8,350 nucleotides of DNA, taken from assembly GCA_003166055.1 (NCBI GenBank), contig PMWR01000158.1:413-8762 (forward strand), given 5' to 3'. The stretch's first letter is position 1, and every line of letters starts with the position of its first letter. The notes beneath the pieces are model-generated. The model ran no database searches. It was not told the origin of the DNA and was given only the letters and a program-made list of their open reading frames with translations. The position numbers were made by a program, and so were the translations under genes. This DNA is from Acidobacteriaceae bacterium. GTDB lineage: Bacteria; Acidobacteriota; Terriglobia; Terriglobales; Acidobacteriaceae. Of the stretch, positions 6,107 through 8,350 are shown in pieces.

Positions 6107-8350
6107 GCGGGAAGGGAACAGCGCGACTGCCAGCAGATCGTTCCACGGGTCGGTGGTAACGGGTAGCCCGGCGTCGAGTTCTCTCACTTTTCCGCGCAAA
6201 GCCGCAGCAAGCTCCTGAGGATCGCGGTGCGAACGCACCACCACGTACGCCGAGCCAAATGGCGATTGCAGCGACGACAGGAACAAGGCGGGTTGCGGGT
6301 CTTCGTTCAAGCTCAAATACTTTCCGTCTTCGACAACGCCGACAACCTCCACGCGCGTTCCATCCTGCATTCTGACGAACCGGCCGACCGCTCCACTGAC
6401 CGAGCCAAACATCCTGCGGGCAAACTCCATGTTCACCACCGCAACGGAAGCCGAGCCCTTGTCGTCACGCCAACGAAAACTCCTGCCGGCCAGCAAACTT
6501 GTACCCGCCGCTTCGAAGTAATCCGGTGATACCTGGTAGCTGTAAGGCATCACTGCGACGTTTGATTGACTCAGATCCCGCGTCTCGTCCGTGAAGACGA
6601 TCTGCCTGCTCGCGGAGGCGTATACCAAAGGAGGATAGTTGTTCACCAATCCCACTTTTTCCACGCCCGGTATCGTCTTCATCGCTTCAATGAAGCGTTT
6701 CTGCATCGGAAGCACTTCGTCTCCGCTATAGCCGGCGATGCCCAGATTGGTTCCAATAAGAATCGTGTTGCGCGGTTCAAATCCGAAGCTGCTGTGCAGT
6801 GAACGCGCAAGGCCGCGCAGGGCAACCATTGAAGCAGTGACCAGCACCGCACAGATCGCAATTTGCGCAACCAGCAGTACGTCGCGGACCGTGAGCCAGT
6901 GGCCAAGGCGTGCGGACGATCCCGCTTTCACAACTTCATACGGATTGGCGCGCAGCACCTGGCGGACGGGGACAATCCCGAACAGCAACGCGCTGACCAG
7001 CGCCAGAACCAAAGCAACCAGGTAGAGTTTTGCATCTGGAGAGACCGGCACATGGACGGGAGCTCCGCCAATGGGCTGCCAGGTGCTGAGCTTGCGCAAC
7101 AGGGCTACACTCCCTGCGAGCCCAACCGCCCCGCCGGCGAGAGAAACCAGCACGGCTTCGATCAATAACTGACGTACTATCCGTTTGCGGCTGGAACCGA
7201 GCGCCAGGCGCAATGCAATCTCGCGTGAACGGTCGGCGGCGCGAGCAGCGAACAACCCGCCAAGGTTGGCGCAAGCGGCCAGCAGAATGAGTCCGGCGAG
7301 CAGCGTCAGTCCCGCAACAAATCCGCGTACCGCGGCGCCAAACGAAGTGAAACCATTCTGACGAGCCAGGGAAGAACTTCGATTGTCAAACTCCTTGGGA
7401 TAAGTCTTCTGGAGATATGCTCCGACAGAGTTTAGATCGGCGAGAGCCTGGGCCTGGCTCACGCCCGGCTTCAAATGTCCGATGGTCTCAAAGAGCGCGT
7501 GGCTGTTTCCGCGTTCGCTCAACGGGTTTCCCCCGGTCATCTGTCCCTCGTTCACGATAGGCATGATGAAATCGGGAGACACAAACAGAATGGTCCCCAG
7601 AAACCCATTCGGCGCGACGCCAATCACCGTGAAAGGATGCTTATTCAACTGAACCACACGGCCCACCACGCCTCGATCGTCGTGAAAGCGGCTGTGCCAG
7701 TATGCCCACGTGAGCACGATATACGGAGCGCTATTCGGGCCGCGTTCATCGGAACTGTGAAAGAAGCGGCCTAGATACGGCTCAACCCTCAGCACATCGA
7801 AGTAGTTCCCCGTCGCCGCGTAACCGGTGGCAAGAGACGGATCGTTACCTGTGTCGAGACCCACAAAGGCAAAATTGAAAGCTGCCAGATCCTCGAAGCT
7901 GCGGTTGCGATCGCGGAGATCCACGTAGTTGGGATACGACTGCCAACCCGGGTTGCTCCCATACTGGGTTCCGTAGAGGCTTTCGGCCTGAGGTAAATTG
8001 AGCGGCCGCAGGATGAGACCATCCATCACACCGAATACCACTGCATTCGCACCAATCGCCAATGACAGGGTCAGGACCGCGGCAATCGCGAATCCAGGAG
8101 ACCGGCGCAACTGCCGCAATGCGAATCGCACGTCGCCCCACATCGATTCCAGGGTCGGCCACTGCCACACTTCGCGACTCCGCTCCTCAAGCACCGTGCG
8201 ATTGCCAAATGCCTTCCGCGCTTCCTGTTTGGCTTCCGCAGGGCTCATGCCCTCGCCCATCAACTGCTCGGCGCGCTCTTCAATATGAAGGCGCATTTCT
8301 TCTGAGAGGTCGTCGTAGATTTTGCTGCGGCGGAAGATGTTCGGTATCCA
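5720..8350 (-). CDS. ADOP-family orphan ABC permease (MacB/FtsX type), upstream copy, 5' end outside window
   Basis: 876 residues are visible. The frame stays open to the right edge, where it reads WIPNIFRRSKIYDDLSEE before the ATG at 8296, exactly as in the downstream copy, so that ATG is internal and the true start is outside the window. If the two genes are colinear, only about 18 residues are missing. The domain order matches the downstream gene: prefix domain, one membrane segment, periplasmic domain, three segments with the coupling motif DRSREIALRLALGSSRKRI, another segment, a second periplasmic domain, and three final segments with KRLRELGIRVALGAKRKEV. The protein ends ILLREE like its twin. 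The second periplasmic domain differs strongly (roughly half identical by eye), so the two probably contact different partners or substrates. No ATPase domain is present. With 49 bases between them, the two genes probably form one operon, and they may act as a pair or independently. Confidence 0.93.
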   Translation of the reverse strand, partial: WIPNIFRRSKIYDDLSEEMRLHIEERAEQLMGEGMSPAEAKQEARKAFGNRTVLEERSREVWQWPTLESMWGDVRFALRQLRRSPGFAIAAVLTLSLAIGANAVVFGVMDGLILRPLNLPQAESLYGTQYGSNPGWQSYPNYVDLRDRNRSFEDLAAFNFAFVGLDTGNDPSLATGYAATGNYFDVLRVEPYLGRFFHSSDERGPNSAPYIVLTWAYWHSRFHDDRGVVGRVVQLNKHPFTVIGVAPNGFLGTILFVSPDFIMPIVNEGQMTGGNPLSERGNSHALFETIGHLKPGVSQAQALADLNSVGAYLQKTYPKEFDNRSSSLARQNGFTSFGAAVRGFVAGLTLLAGLILLAACANLGGLFAARAADRSREIALRLALGSSRKRIVRQLLIEAVLVSLAGGAVGLAGSVALLRKLSTWQPIGGAPVHVPVSPDAKLYLVALVLALVSALLFGIVPVRQVLRANPYEVVKAGSSARLGHWLTVRDVLLVAQIAICAVLVTASMVALRGLARSLHSSFGFEPRNTILIGTNLGIAGYSGDEVLPMQKRFIEAMKTIPGVEKVGLVNNYPPLVYASASRQIVFTDETRDLSQSNVAVMPYSYQVSPDYFEAAGTSLLAGRSFRWRDDKGSASVAVVNMEFARRMFGSVSGAVGRFVRMQDGTRVEVVGVVEDGKYLSLNEDPQPALFLSSLQSPFGSAYVVVRSHRDPQELAAALRGKVRELDAGLPVTTDPWNDLLAVALFPSRMATVSLGVLGVMGAMLSITGIFGMAAYSVSKRLRELGIRVALGAKRKEVLQAALGRPLRLLAIGSVAGLVLGVLASRVLAYIVYQATPRDPLVLAGVVLAMLVLGLVATWIPAQRALAVEPMILLREE
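8244..8350. repeat. 107-base perfect repeat, copy in the upstream permease
   Basis: Partner of 5510-5616, in the same orientation and with no mismatches, including at synonymous positions. Identity may continue beyond the window. Just inside the gene it breaks off abruptly and the two coding regions become clearly different. Confidence 0.97.

Noticed and set aside
6683..6697. Perfect palindrome CGCTTCA-A-TGAAGCG
   Set aside because: It lies inside the coding region of the upstream permease in a helix-encoding stretch; a chance palindrome is more likely than a control site.
8294..8296. ATG at 8296 as the start of the upstream permease
   Set aside because: The frame continues open to the window edge and encodes the same 18 residues found inside the downstream copy, so this Met is internal.
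2989..8350. The permease repeats as a mobile element or integrated array
   Set aside because: Similarity is confined to coding sequence of homologous genes; no terminal inverted repeats, target duplications or transposase are visible.

Overview
The window looks chromosomal and comes from a GC-rich member of the Acidobacteriota, probably the Terriglobia/Acidobacteriaceae group. The main reason is a tandem pair of very large MacB/FtsX-type permeases with no ATPase partner. This is the architecture called ADOP, 'acidobacterial duplicated orphan permease', which is typical of that phylum. Paired intergenic palindromes built on a GGCTTCAGCC-like core fit the same assignment, although I know that pattern only from general familiarity. 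No phage, CRISPR, tRNA, rRNA or insertion-sequence feature is visible.

Layout, left to right. (1) Positions 1-269, minus strand: the N-terminal 89 codons of an AcnA-type aconitate hydratase, cut by the window edge. (2) Positions 270-727: a gene-free interval of about 460 bases. It holds the aconitase ribosome binding site, a possible aconitase promoter, two GC-rich palindromes and, just past the next gene's stop codon, a perfect 7-bp inverted repeat. (3) Positions 728-1666, minus strand: a cytoplasmic ankyrin-repeat protein with an unrecognised C-terminal domain of about 160 residues. (4) Positions 1667-1803: a divergent intergenic region with a perfect 15-bp palindrome that overlaps a plausible -35 box. 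(5) Positions 1804-2934, plus strand: an exported alpha/beta hydrolase of the homoserine O-acetyltransferase (MetX)-like family. (6) Positions 2935-2988: a short convergent gap. (7) Positions 2989-5670 and 5720-8350, minus strand: the two ADOP permeases in tandem, 49 bases apart. The upstream copy runs off the right edge.

The genes do not form one pathway. The permease pair is probably one transcription unit read leftward, and it converges on the hydrolase. The ankyrin gene and the hydrolase diverge from a shared promoter region. The most informative signal is the mosaic relationship of the two permeases. Their 5' ends are identical over at least 107 bases, up to the window edge. Their 3' ends are about nine-tenths identical over roughly 390 bases. 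Their two periplasmic domains have diverged much further. This suggests tandem duplication followed by gene conversion, or by selection that differs along the protein. I see no clear evidence of an entirely new biological system. The best leads are the permease mosaic, the divergent palindromic operator candidate and the unknown domain of the ankyrin protein.
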